Assembly (NCBI GenBank): GCA_045543495.1
Contig: JAZQMO010000061.1
Coordinates: 1 to 36,594 of the forward strand
Origin: RGIG5579 sp045543495
GTDB taxonomy: Bacteria; Bacillota; Clostridia; Oscillospirales; SIG627
DNA length: 36,594 nucleotides
Direction of reading: 5' to 3'
Shown here: positions 29,890 through 36,594 of the stretch, in pieces
Position numbering within the stretch: position 1 is the first letter of the stretch
Layout: every line of letters begins with the position of its first letter
Position numbers and translations under genes: made by a program
The notes under the pieces: model-generated
Databases searched by the model: none
Told to the model about the DNA's origin: nothing
What the model saw: only the letters and a program-made list of their open reading frames with translations

Positions 29890-32061
29890 TTATGCGAGTT
29901 CCTGCAGGCGATGTGCCAGGCAGGTTCCTCGTTTTTCAATGTCTGTTTTCTTGATAGATATGCAAAGCGCTCTTCGCTCGCCGACAATGATAACCCTGTC
30001 TTTGCCACGGGTAATTGCCGTGTAAATAAGAGGTCTTGTCAGCATAATGTGATGAGCACACTGCAGGTTGATGATGACCGATTGGTACTCAGCTCCTTGA
30101 GCCTTATGTATGGTTGAGGCGTACCCCAGATCCAACATATCCAGCTCGGAAGAGTCATACTCCATATTCCTGCCATCACCAAAGTCTACGCATACGGTGG
30201 TTTCATCTCCAAACTTGAAGATATTGCGGATGTATCCGATATCGCCATTGCTGACATCCTCGAAATTCTTCACCTGCATTACCTTATCGCCGACACGGAA
30301 CTTTCGTTTACCGCATACAACTTCGGGTTTTCCTTCGTCCGGAGGATTTACCAGTTCTCGAAGCATCTCGTTAAGTGCATTGACGCCGGTCTCGGTCTTC
30401 TGTCGGTATGGGGACAGCATCGCCACATTGTCTACACCGTATCTTGCAACTTCCTGCATATACAGCTCAGCAATGCGACTGGCTGAGTCTGACAGATTGG
30501 CAGAGTCTACAAACCTGAAGTCGTTACCATACTCCAGACTGAGATTGCCGTGTCTGATCAGCTTCGCGTTCACTGCTATCCGACTGCCGTCATTCTGACG
30601 AAAAACCCTATCCAGTCTGACGACCGGAATGCGCTCGCTTGCGATCATTTCACTAAGCACTGCACCCGGACCAACTGAAGGCAGCTGATCTGAGTCGCCA
30701 ATGAGAACGACCTGTGCTCTTGACTTAACAGCTTCGAGCAACCGTCCTGCGAGGTAGATATCCATCATAGAAACCTCATCAACCAAGATAATGTCCGCAT
30801 CCAGCGCCTGCGGCTCTCCGTAATCTCCATCTTCACCAGCAAGAAGCCCAAGTGCCTTATGCACCGTGGAAGCTCCAAGCCCCGTGGCTTGTTCCATTCG
30901 TCTGGCTGCACGTCCCGTAGGAGCACACAGACAAATTTCCTTGCCCGGATTATGACGACGGTAAATATCAAGGATTGCACGCAATATCATAGATTTGCCT
31001 GTACCCGGGCCACCGGTGATAACCGATACGCCCTGAGTCAAGGCCATCTTGACTGCCTCACGCTGCTCGGGTGCGAATTTAACCTTCATACGAAGCTCCT
31101 CCGCATCCAAGGCAGCATCCAAATCACCATATGAATGGCTCCTGGCACTGCGCAACTGCCGGGAAAGCAGTTCAGCCAAATTGCTCTCGGCATAGGCTGT
31201 TTTACTGCGATAAACATTCCCTTGGTAGGATACAAGTTTCCCGCTGTACACAAGGCGAGCTGCACGGTTGGCAACCATATCCTCGGTAAGCTGGGGTGTA
31301 TCAAGAACTTTAAGGCACGCTTTGATAAATGCGTGTTTTTCCATACATAGATGTCCTTTACCTTCAGCATCGGTAAGTGCATACAGGATACCTTCATCCA
31401 CACGCTCTACAGAGAGCTGATCGAAGCCCATACTCATTGCAATACGGTCTGCGGTTTTGAAACCGATACCTGCAATTTCGCAGAGCTGATACGGGTGGTT
31501 CTTAACGATATCCATCGCTCGATCACCATACTCCTTATAAAGCTTAACGGCTCTGTTCGGTGTAATACCGTGAGGCGTGAGGAATGCCACAACATCGCGG
31601 GCGCCTCTGTTAGCTAAATAGGAGTCGCAAATCTTTTTCAGTTTTGCGGAGCTGATGCCTGATATGGAAAGAAGTCTTTCAGGCTCCTTATCCAGAACAT
31701 CTAAGGCTGTAAGACCGAATGCATCGTAGATTTTCTCAGCCATCTTGGGACCGATACCTTTGATTTGACCTGAGGACAGGTAGGCAATGATACCTTCTTT
31801 CGTCGGTGTGATTACCTCATCATAGTTCTCGACCTCGAACTGAACTCCGTGCTTCGGATTTTTTGACCAATGGCCCTGTAACTCGTAACGCAAATTGTCT
31901 GCAATCGGAAGACAGTATCCAACAGCCTTGACCTGCGTCACCATGTTTCCTGCAGAATCTCTAATGTTCTCACATGGACGATACACGGCAATCATAAAAC
32001 TGCCGGCATCAATCGAGGAGACATTCTGCGGATAAATAAGTCTTTCAAATTGACATAGCAA
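29890..32061 (-). CDS. RecD2-like SF1B helicase
   Basis: A 723-residue helicase of the RecD2/TraA type. The N-terminal part has an OB-like region and helix-hairpin-helix segments (GQIKGIGPKMAEKIYDAFG, SISGISSAKL, EIAGIGFKTADRIA). Walker A is GGPGTGKSMILR near residue 350, Walker B VDEVSMMD, then GDSDQLPSVGPG and, at the end, STIHKAQGAEYQSV with TAITRGKDRV. It unwinds DNA 5' to 3' with ATP and would process replicating or recombining element DNA. The TTG at 32061 is preferred, with AAAGGAG eight bases before it; an in-frame TTG 17 codons earlier lies too close to the terminator at 32097. RecD2 proteins act without RecBC. Confidence 0.93.
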   Translation of the reverse strand: MLCQFERLIYPQNVSSIDAGSFMIAVYRPCENIRDSAGNMVTQVKAVGYCLPIADNLRYELQGHWSKNPKHGVQFEVENYDEVITPTKEGIIAYLSSGQIKGIGPKMAEKIYDAFGLTALDVLDKEPERLLSISGISSAKLKKICDSYLANRGARDVVAFLTPHGITPNRAVKLYKEYGDRAMDIVKNHPYQLCEIAGIGFKTADRIAMSMGFDQLSVERVDEGILYALTDAEGKGHLCMEKHAFIKACLKVLDTPQLTEDMVANRAARLVYSGKLVSYQGNVYRSKTAYAESNLAELLSRQLRSARSHSYGDLDAALDAEELRMKVKFAPEQREAVKMALTQGVSVITGGPGTGKSMILRAILDIYRRHNPGKEICLCAPTGRAARRMEQATGLGASTVHKALGLLAGEDGDYGEPQALDADIILVDEVSMMDIYLAGRLLEAVKSRAQVVLIGDSDQLPSVGPGAVLSEMIASERIPVVRLDRVFRQNDGSRIAVNAKLIRHGNLSLEYGNDFRFVDSANLSDSASRIAELYMQEVARYGVDNVAMLSPYRQKTETGVNALNEMLRELVNPPDEGKPEVVCGKRKFRVGDKVMQVKNFEDVSNGDIGYIRNIFKFGDETTVCVDFGDGRNMEYDSSELDMLDLGYASTIHKAQGAEYQSVIINLQCAHHIMLTRPLIYTAITRGKDRVIIVGERRALCISIKKTDIEKRGTCLAHRLQELA

Positions 32062-32096
32062 AATTATTTCTCCTTTCTCTGAGAGAATCTGAGCAT

Positions 32097-32142
32097 AAAA
32101 AAACTCCTTCAAACAACAGTTACAATTACTGTGTTTAAGGAG
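32097..32142 (-). terminator. Terminator between the DUF4406-like gene and recD
   Basis: On the minus strand CTCCTTAAACACAGT pairs with AACTGTTGTTTGAAGGAG with a bulge, followed by seven T. It ends only ~35 bases before the recD start, so it could also act as an attenuator for recD, for which no separate promoter is evident. Confidence 0.85.
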
Positions 32143-32163
32143 AACGTTGTGGAGCGTCGGCGA

Positions 32164-32688
32164 TTATTTGAACATCGCTGCGTTTTCCAAGTATGAAATT
32201 GGATTGGAAAAGGACATCGGAAAGTTCTCACGGTCCAGCTTCACGGTTTTCTTATCACCGTTATTCTGTGTGACCAGTTTCTGAACTTCCAGGTACAAGC
32301 CCTCATCGAAGACAATGATCTGCAATCTCAGTGCTGCAGCACGAGCAATCTCGCCGCGCATCCCGTTGCTGATCCTGGTACCGCATACAAGAAGGACATC
32401 GCCTTTCTCCATAAGCTCCAGACCGAAACGGAGCGCCAGGGCTCGTTCGCTTGGAACATTGTCACAGAGAAGCATGGGCAAATAACCGTGTGGTGCTCTC
32501 GCACTCAGGTTCATCTTCTTATAAGCATAATACATATAAGCTCTTGCCATACGCATATTCGTGACCGTGTCTTCCTTGGTCTGGGCGCTAAGCGGGGAGC
32601 AAATGTATGCTTTCTTACGGCATCTGTCATCGGTTACGAACTGATACATCAGTTCCTGTTCCCAATAGTCATGATAAATGTTTTCCAT
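32164..32688 (-). CDS. DUF4406/nucleoside 2-deoxyribosyltransferase-like protein
   Basis: A 174-residue protein. The core YICSPLSAQTKEDTVTN, then YLPMLLCDNVPSERALALRFGLELMEKGDVLLVCGTRISNGMRGEIARA, follows the pattern of the nucleoside deoxyribosyltransferase-like fold (DUF4406). In this fold a serine-proline loop and a later E-I-A helix shape the active site. These proteins are frequent in phages and mobile elements; their substrate is unclear. AAAGGAG lies seven bases before the ATG. It is followed by the terminator at 32097-32142 and preceded by the YqaJ gene, with which it is probably transcribed. Confidence 0.75.
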   Translation of the reverse strand: MENIYHDYWEQELMYQFVTDDRCRKKAYICSPLSAQTKEDTVTNMRMARAYMYYAYKKMNLSARAPHGYLPMLLCDNVPSERALALRFGLELMEKGDVLLVCGTRISNGMRGEIARAAALRLQIIVFDEGLYLEVQKLVTQNNGDKKTVKLDRENFPMSFSNPISYLENAAMFK

Positions 32689-32702
32689 AGAAAACTCCTT
32701 TC

Positions 32703-33740
32703 TCATATCGGTTGTACCGATACTTTGACCTTCCGGCTGTGAGAGGCATTCAGAACATCCTCGTATACGGTAGGATATTTTTCCTTCAGCGCTTTCGAAT
32801 CCGGACGTTTCGTGGTTCTGGTTACGAAGTCAATGAGGAGCTTATCGGTGGTCGTTTCAAGAACGCCATGCTCATGATCCTTCATTACTTCGGCGATTCG
32901 CACGCTGCGTGCTTCAATCTCCTTCTCGTAAGATTTGATTTCTGCGCTTGCCTCGGAGATCTTCCCCTGAAGCAAGGCTATCCGCCTTAAATCGGTCTCG
33001 TATTTGGGCGAGAATTCAACCGTAGGGAGTCCTTTTGCACTGGTACCATAAATCCTTGCCAGTGATTCCAAAGCCAGTTTGGGAGCAACTCCTGCCATTG
33101 TAGGCGGCTTGTCGTTCTCAAGGCTCCAGATCCATTCTTCCAAACGCTCGAATATCATGTCTTCTTTGCCCTTGTCTCGTACAATATCGGGGATAGCCAG
33201 ATCATTATCCGGATTGTTACCCCAAATCGCAGAGAAGGAACCAATGTTGACATCGGCTACTGCCAGGTAAAACCTGAGCTGCAGCTCATAGTAGATCGGT
33301 ATTGCACCGTCTGCCCATTCATCAGCTTTGTGGAACGTACAGCTCTTGCATTCCAGGATGCCGGGCTCACCATCACTCGCACGCGTAAAACGGCGGTCGA
33401 AGTTTGCCAAAGCATACGGATGGTCTGCGTGCTGATACAGGTTGGTATCTACCGTTACGATATTGCCGGTTTTCTTGGCGTACCAATGTGCGGCAATAGG
33501 TTCAAGCAGATGTCCCATTTCAAGCTGATTCGAGTTTGCCTTTTTAGGAGGCTTCATGCGGCCCTTTTTGATTAGCCATAGCTCCATAGGTGTGGTCCAG
33601 GGAGAAACACCAAAGATTGCCGCAACATCACTGCCGCCGACAGTATAAGGTATCTTTCCATGAGGGCCATGCATACGAGCTGCAAGCCACTGTTCGTTAG
33701 TCATTCCTGCGGTATCACAAAGAATATTCGGTTTTGCCAT
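32703..33740 (-). CDS. YqaJ-type viral recombinase/exonuclease
   Basis: A 345-residue nuclease of the YqaJ/lambda exonuclease-like family. The N-terminal PYTVGGSDVAAIFGVSPWTTP is the family opening; the metal site follows in GILECKSCTFHKADEW (glutamate-x-lysine), and YYELQLRFYLAVADV is the conserved helix after it. The C-terminal third is helical with a coiled-coil-like stretch (about 235-285). It would degrade one strand of linear DNA to provide single strands for an annealing protein (perhaps 28468-29220). The ATG overlaps the DUF932 gene stop as TAATG, giving coupled translation. Confidence 0.88.
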   Translation of the reverse strand: MAKPNILCDTAGMTNEQWLAARMHGPHGKIPYTVGGSDVAAIFGVSPWTTPMELWLIKKGRMKPPKKANSNQLEMGHLLEPIAAHWYAKKTGNIVTVDTNLYQHADHPYALANFDRRFTRASDGEPGILECKSCTFHKADEWADGAIPIYYELQLRFYLAVADVNIGSFSAIWGNNPDNDLAIPDIVRDKGKEDMIFERLEEWIWSLENDKPPTMAGVAPKLALESLARIYGTSAKGLPTVEFSPKYETDLRRIALLQGKISEASAEIKSYEKEIEARSVRIAEVMKDHEHGVLETTTDKLLIDFVTRTTKRPDSKALKEKYPTVYEDVLNASHSRKVKVSVQPI

Positions 33741-34882
33741 TAATAACTCACCGCCTTTGCGAGATCGAAGTCCGACCACTTAAGTGTAAGGGCACGTGCC
33801 ATATTCTCCTCAGTCTCCAACATCTTATGTTCAGGTGTATTCTGAGTCTTGAGGATAAATGGTATCTCTTGCAATGCAAGGAAGACGTCGTGTGCCGTGG
33901 CAGGCGAATCACCGTATGCCATCTCAAACATAGAGATTGCTTCAACGGCTGCCTTTTTCGGCAAACTGAGCTTCTTACATACTCTTGTCATGGCATTTAC
34001 AGGATAATCGAGGTTGATTTCCATCAATGCCTGCAGCTTGGCGATACTATCTCCAAACTGAGCGAAGAGTTGATCAAGTGCAGAGTCAAAGTCCGAAATT
34101 TGGGTCTTATGTCTGTGATCAACTGCGATACAGCCACCAATATGGATTGGATGCTGTCCGCCGACAAGAAGTGCAGAGACCTTTGCGGATGCGATACCGG
34201 TGTCCGACGTGATAAATCGAATACCTGGCATCAATTTGGATGCCATTGTTCCTTTGCCCGTAGCAGCCAGCGTCTTGAGGTAGGTTCCGAGCAGATCTTC
34301 CTTCTGTCCGGGCATCGTCCAGGATGCACCGACAATGGAATGATCGCAGAAGCCTTGTTCAAAACGGTTTCCGGCGAACCTTACGTCAAGCTTTGCTTTC
34401 AGCGTTCGAAGCAGCTCATCGATCGGGAGGATGGAGTAATCCACACTGTCACCGGAGTGAACAGCGCAGACCTTTTCATCTCGGATCAGTACGAGCGCTT
34501 CTGCCGAATAAAGATTGAGGCAAGCGTTCAGAACGTTGGCCAGAACATCACGGCTGAGTTTAGCAAGTGACGTTCCCGTAATCTTAGCCCTATCGAGAAG
34601 GCTTTTGTAGGCTGTGTCGCGTACCGGATAGCAAAGGCCATCCACGCGCATCGCGAGCCCAAGGTTTTCAGCCGTGTCATCTACGGCTTGTTGTGTGATA
34701 CCCGGTGCGAAATTACTCAAACTACCGTAAAGCGGCGAGGTCTTATCCAACGGCTCAACTTCCAGGCGATTAACCTGACATCGATGCCAAATGGATGACC
34801 TTGCCTGCTCTTCATGGTAGTCAAGCATCTCTTCGTAGGTACCAAAGGTGGTGAAGTAGCTGTCTTGACTTTTGTCTAGCAT
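33740..34882 (-). CDS. DUF932 family protein
   Basis: A 380-residue DUF932 protein, a family common in phages and mobile elements of Gram-positive bacteria and sometimes linked to DNA modification or anti-defence; no activity is established here. Characteristic parts are YPVRDTAYKSLLDRAKI near residue 95, ALVLIRDEKVCAVHSGDYSV-like HSGDSVDYS, and FCDHSIVGASW further on. The C-terminal third is helical. GAAAGGAG lies at a good distance before the ATG. The gene has a long leader with two terminator-like hairpins and starts the DUF932-YqaJ-DUF4406 operon. Confidence 0.8.
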   Translation of the reverse strand: MLDKSQDSYFTTFGTYEEMLDYHEEQARSSIWHRCQVNRLEVEPLDKTSPLYGSLSNFAPGITQQAVDDTAENLGLAMRVDGLCYPVRDTAYKSLLDRAKITGTSLAKLSRDVLANVLNACLNLYSAEALVLIRDEKVCAVHSGDSVDYSILPIDELLRTLKAKLDVRFAGNRFEQGFCDHSIVGASWTMPGQKEDLLGTYLKTLAATGKGTMASKLMPGIRFITSDTGIASAKVSALLVGGQHPIHIGGCIAVDHRHKTQISDFDSALDQLFAQFGDSIAKLQALMEINLDYPVNAMTRVCKKLSLPKKAAVEAISMFEMAYGDSPATAHDVFLALQEIPFILKTQNTPEHKMLETEENMARALTLKWSDFDLAKAVSY

Positions 34883-34930
34883 AGCAATGCTCCTTTCTTT
34901 TGTGACGGCTCAGCCGCCAAGATATATAAC

Positions 34931-34961
34931 AAAAGCCAGTAATCCCAAAGAGACCACTGGC
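34931..34961 (-). terminator. Second leader hairpin before the DUF932 gene
   Basis: On the minus strand GCCAGT and ACTGGC flank a 15-base loop with two further pairs, followed by TTTTGTT. It lies about 50 bases before the DUF932 start. Confidence 0.55.
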
Positions 34962-34989
34962 TTGTGCCCAAAATGAATTGGCAAGAAAC

Positions 34990-35029
34990 AAAAAAAGTGC
35001 CATTCACCCCAAACGGGATAAATGACACT
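34990..35029 (-). terminator. First leader terminator before the DUF932 gene
   Basis: On the minus strand AGTGTCATTTATCCC pairs with GGGGTGAATGGCACT around loop GTTT (two mismatches), followed by a run of T. With the promoter at 35087-35115 it would end a transcript of about 90 bases unless read-through occurs. Confidence 0.85.
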
Positions 35030-35086
35030 GTACAAATCTGATAAACTGTGATTTCCTTTCGGAAAACAAAGAAACTTAACATAGTT

Positions 35087-35115
35087 ATTATAGCAGATTT
35101 GTTTGCAATAGTCAA
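35087..35115 (-). promoter_or_regulatory. Predicted strong promoter of the DUF932 operon leader
   Basis: On the minus strand TTGACT (35115-35110), 17 bases and a perfect TATAAT (35092-35087). Transcription would start near 35080, about 200 bases before the DUF932 gene. Just after the start a TTTTCC-GAAA-GGAAA hairpin lies near 35051-35066. Confidence 0.8.
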
Positions 35116-35150
35116 TCCATTTGCAAAAGAAAGGCTCAAGACTCCTTATA

Positions 35151-35270
35151 TCAGCGCTTTCTCGGCTTCCTATTCGCCACCCTTGTGTTGTTAATCATAA
35201 TAACACAGGCAATGAAAAAGCCGAAGGCACCACCGACAATGACGCCACCGGCAAATATCAACCAACCCAT
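35151..35270 (-). CDS. Small membrane protein, DUF3789-like
   Basis: A 39-residue protein with one glycine-rich membrane segment (MGWLIFAGGVIVGGAFGFFI, then CVIMINNTRV) and a basic tail. The pattern matches DUF3789, small membrane proteins often found in conjugative elements of clostridia. AAGGAGG precedes the ATG at six bases. It is too short for many gene finders. Its role is unknown. It lies between the DUF932 leader promoter and the hairpin at 35302. Confidence 0.75.
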   Translation of the reverse strand: MGWLIFAGGVIVGGAFGFFIACVIMINNTRVANRKPRKR

Positions 35271-35301
35271 AACATTCCTCCTTCCGTCAGGGTATAAGAA
35301 A

Positions 35302-35325
35302 AGGGTGTCACCGAAGCGACACCCT
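35302..35325 (-). terminator. Terminator after the GrpB gene
   Basis: AGGGTGTC and GACACCCT with an eight-base loop, followed on the minus strand by TTTTC. It lies 34 bases after the GrpB stop codon. Confidence 0.8.
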
Positions 35326-35358
35326 GTAACATATATATTCAGTTCGATATATTGGAAT

Positions 35359-35874
35359 TTATTTCAAACCGCATTCTTTATACAGTTCTTCAATACACGG
35401 TGATTTATACTCTATGTATCCGTCTATATCATTTGGAAAGAGCTCGGCGGCTTTTTCTTTTATCAAGCTATATTTTCTAACCGCTTCGGGATTGCTTCGC
35501 AAAAAATCTCTAAATGTGGTATGACGATGTAATTCTTTGGAATACTGCGGACATACATACAAATGATGCATCATCAAATGGAGTTTATCCGTGTATTTGA
35601 ATGCTTCTCTGTCTTTGATGCCGAGGTCACCCTCGTGGATATAGCCGATTCCTTTCAAACCTTCAACTACCGCAGCAAACGCCGAGTAATCCTTAATGAT
35701 TACATCAATATCAATGCAAGGCTTGGCAGACATTCCTTCGACAGAGGTGCTTCCGACGTGTTCAATACCGATGATTAAATCGCCAATTGCTTCTTTAATC
35801 TCACTCTTTATTTTTTCAAAAGCAGATTGCCATGCCACATCGTATGGCAGTACAACAACCTTTCTTGTTCTCAT
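35359..35874 (-). CDS. GrpB (UPF0157) family protein
   Basis: A 171-residue GrpB family protein with the nucleotidyltransferase-like core HVGSTSVEGMSAKPCIDIDVII: G-S followed by D-x-D, as in this fold. The later HHLYVCPQYSKELHRHTTFRDFLR is also a family signature, and the substrate is unknown. The ATG at 35874 is chosen for AGGTG seven bases before it; an earlier in-frame TTG lacks a site. Members are scattered in Bacillota and often travel on mobile elements. It precedes the TfoX-N and VanZ genes only in a tandem arrangement, with no functional link evident. Confidence 0.88.
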   Translation of the reverse strand: MRTRKVVVLPYDVAWQSAFEKIKSEIKEAIGDLIIGIEHVGSTSVEGMSAKPCIDIDVIIKDYSAFAAVVEGLKGIGYIHEGDLGIKDREAFKYTDKLHLMMHHLYVCPQYSKELHRHTTFRDFLRSNPEAVRKYSLIKEKAAELFPNDIDGYIEYKSPCIEELYKECGLK

Positions 35875-35901
35875 ATAATTCACCTGCAAATTGGGATTGG
35901 T

Positions 35902-36216
35902 TTATTTCTTTTTCTTTGGTGCAGGAAGTTCAGCATACATCGCATTAAACAGTTCCGTCAGAAACTCTTTACTGTCTATATTATCGACCAACAGCATTTC
36001 TTTTGCTCCATCATAAGGCGATTCATAGGTTGCGGTTGTCATAAGAGAAACTGCGGATTTAACCGGCTTTACAAGTAATCTGTCATCATAAATTCCACCA
36101 ACGATTTTGCCGCGATAGTAGATGATGTATTCGCCCATCATTGCTCTGTATGTTATTTCCTCTAATTCGGATAACTGCTCCAATACAAAATCCAAATACT
36201 CTTTATTTGAAGCCAT
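35902..36216 (-). CDS. TfoX N-terminal domain protein
   Basis: A 104-residue protein that covers only the TfoX N-terminal domain (EYLDFVLEQLSELEEITYRAMMGEYIIYYRGKIVGGIYDD, then LLVKP). The C-terminal half of full-length TfoX/Sxy is absent, as in many stand-alone members of this family. It ends in KKKK. It may be a DNA- or regulator-binding accessory protein; there is no evidence for a competence role here. GAGGTG lies four bases before the ATG at 36216. The order (VanZ, TfoX-N, GrpB on the minus strand) suggests a cargo block. Confidence 0.88.
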   Translation of the reverse strand: MASNKEYLDFVLEQLSELEEITYRAMMGEYIIYYRGKIVGGIYDDRLLVKPVKSAVSLMTTATYESPYDGAKEMLLVDNIDSKEFLTELFNAMYAELPAPKKKK

Positions 36217-36266
36217 ATCACACCTCGTCAAATTCTTATTTTCCTAATTGTTCGACCTATTGGAAT

Positions 36267-36594
36267 TTACTTAATTCTTCGCTTTTTTTTACTTACCTGC
36301 TTCGCAAGAAGATACAGCAGATACCCAATGATGAAACCTAACGAATTTAATAACAAATCATCAATATCGGATATTCTGTCATAAAAGGGAAGCTGTAAAA
36401 TCTCAATACATAAAGAAACACCAATACCTGCGGAAATGACTTTCCAGTGTGTATCCAACCCCTTGTATACACTGGGCCAAACAATTCCCAATGGAATAAA
36501 CATTGCTGTATTTCCAATTACATTTATCAAAATGTCTCTCATTTCGGGATAATCAAACAAATTAACAAGCGGAATCCAATTTATCCGAAACGGA
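36267..36594 (-). CDS. VanZ family protein, truncated by window edge
   Basis: The frame is open to the window end, so the N-terminus is missing. The visible ~109 residues include NWIPL, the signature NVIGNTAMFIPLGIVWPSVY, the next membrane segment (ISAGIGVSLCIEILQLPF), then DRISDIDDLLLNSLGFIIGYLLYLL. This is the VanZ-like membrane family, some members of which give low-level glycopeptide resistance or alter lipid/peptidoglycan properties; most have no known role. No van genes are nearby. It ends in a basic tail (KKKRRIK). Confidence 0.85.
   Translation of the reverse strand, partial: PFRINWIPLVNLFDYPEMRDILINVIGNTAMFIPLGIVWPSVYKGLDTHWKVISAGIGVSLCIEILQLPFYDRISDIDDLLLNSLGFIIGYLLYLLAKQVSKKKRRIK

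Larger units (their letters stand above)
18404..36594. mobile_element. Integrated element (ICE-like) inserted in spoVT; right end beyond window
   Basis: From about 18404, where spoVT homology stops, to the window end all supported genes lie on the minus strand and the sequence is less GC-rich than the chromosomal half. The end carries three large serine recombinases, as usual for an integration module next to an attachment site. Inward lie Tn916-like regulators, an XRE repressor, ParR/ParM-like proteins, a primase, recombination functions and probable cargo. No relaxase, coupling protein or type IV secretion gene is seen, and the missing 5' end of spoVT is not found at the right, so the element must extend further. 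The left boundary is placed from protein alignment and could be off by several bases. Confidence 0.85.

Noticed and set aside
34821..35139. 60- and 87-codon minus-strand frames in the DUF932 leader
   Set aside because: They read through the terminator hairpins, have no convincing ribosome site and overlap the DUF932 start.
18404..36594. Complete prophage
   Set aside because: No capsid, portal, terminase or tail genes are seen; the Tn916-like regulators and ParM fit an ICE-like element better. The missing part could change this.

Overview
The window comes from a spore-forming member of the Bacillota, most likely class Clostridia. Ribosome binding sites are AGGAGG-type, several sigma-A-like promoters have 17-bp spacers, there are Crp/Fnr and ferredoxin genes of clostridial type, and a spoVT gene is present. 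The left half is visibly more GC-rich than the right half. No genus can be assigned from the sequence alone.

Left half (1 to about 18,400), chromosome. It opens with the end-truncated gene of a zinc-ribbon protein with a nuclease-like tail (1-552, minus). Next is an unusual tRNA-Pro(CGG) locus: a 245-bp tandem duplication carrying broken tRNA pieces, hairpins and terminators. A minus-strand operon follows (Crp/Fnr regulator, nitroreductase, DUF1349 protein), divergent from a two-cluster ferredoxin; a palindrome between them sits where a class II activator site would be. After these come a membrane permease, a YgjV-type membrane protein, an alpha/beta hydrolase and an AbgB-like M20 amidohydrolase. 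Three tandem paralogous PHP-fold metallohydrolases of the CehA/McbA type, each ending in a discoidin-like domain, form one operon. YitT-like, phosphoglycerate-mutase-like, MBL-fold and rpe genes follow, then an ~81-bp tandem repeat and the sporulation regulator gene spoVT.

Right half (about 18,404 to the window end), integrated element. The spoVT reading frame is cut off within its first ten codons, and at that point begins a mobile element whose genes all lie on the minus strand. Its end carries three tandem large serine recombinases plus a 49-codon gene resembling a recombinase N-terminus, all translationally coupled. Moving inward come a DUF6870-type protein, a GC-rich non-coding stretch, Tn916-like regulators (a short HTH protein and a sigma-like factor) behind a structured leader, an XRE repressor, a ParR/ParM-like segregation pair with a repeat-rich upstream site, a zinc-finger primase, and a recombination module (a possible annealing protein, RecD2-like helicase, YqaJ-type nuclease, DUF932 protein). 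Several of these genes sit behind terminator hairpins. Beyond them lie apparent cargo genes (GrpB, TfoX-N, VanZ). No relaxase or conjugation genes and no right attachment site are visible, so the element must continue past the window.

How it fits together: the element looks like an integrative conjugative element (or a relative) that encodes its own excision, replication priming, segregation and homologous recombination, under XRE/sigma control and several leader terminators. Its position inside a sporulation gene recalls known intervening elements such as skin in sigK, which are excised during sporulation. Whether this one restores spoVT by precise excision is the main open question.
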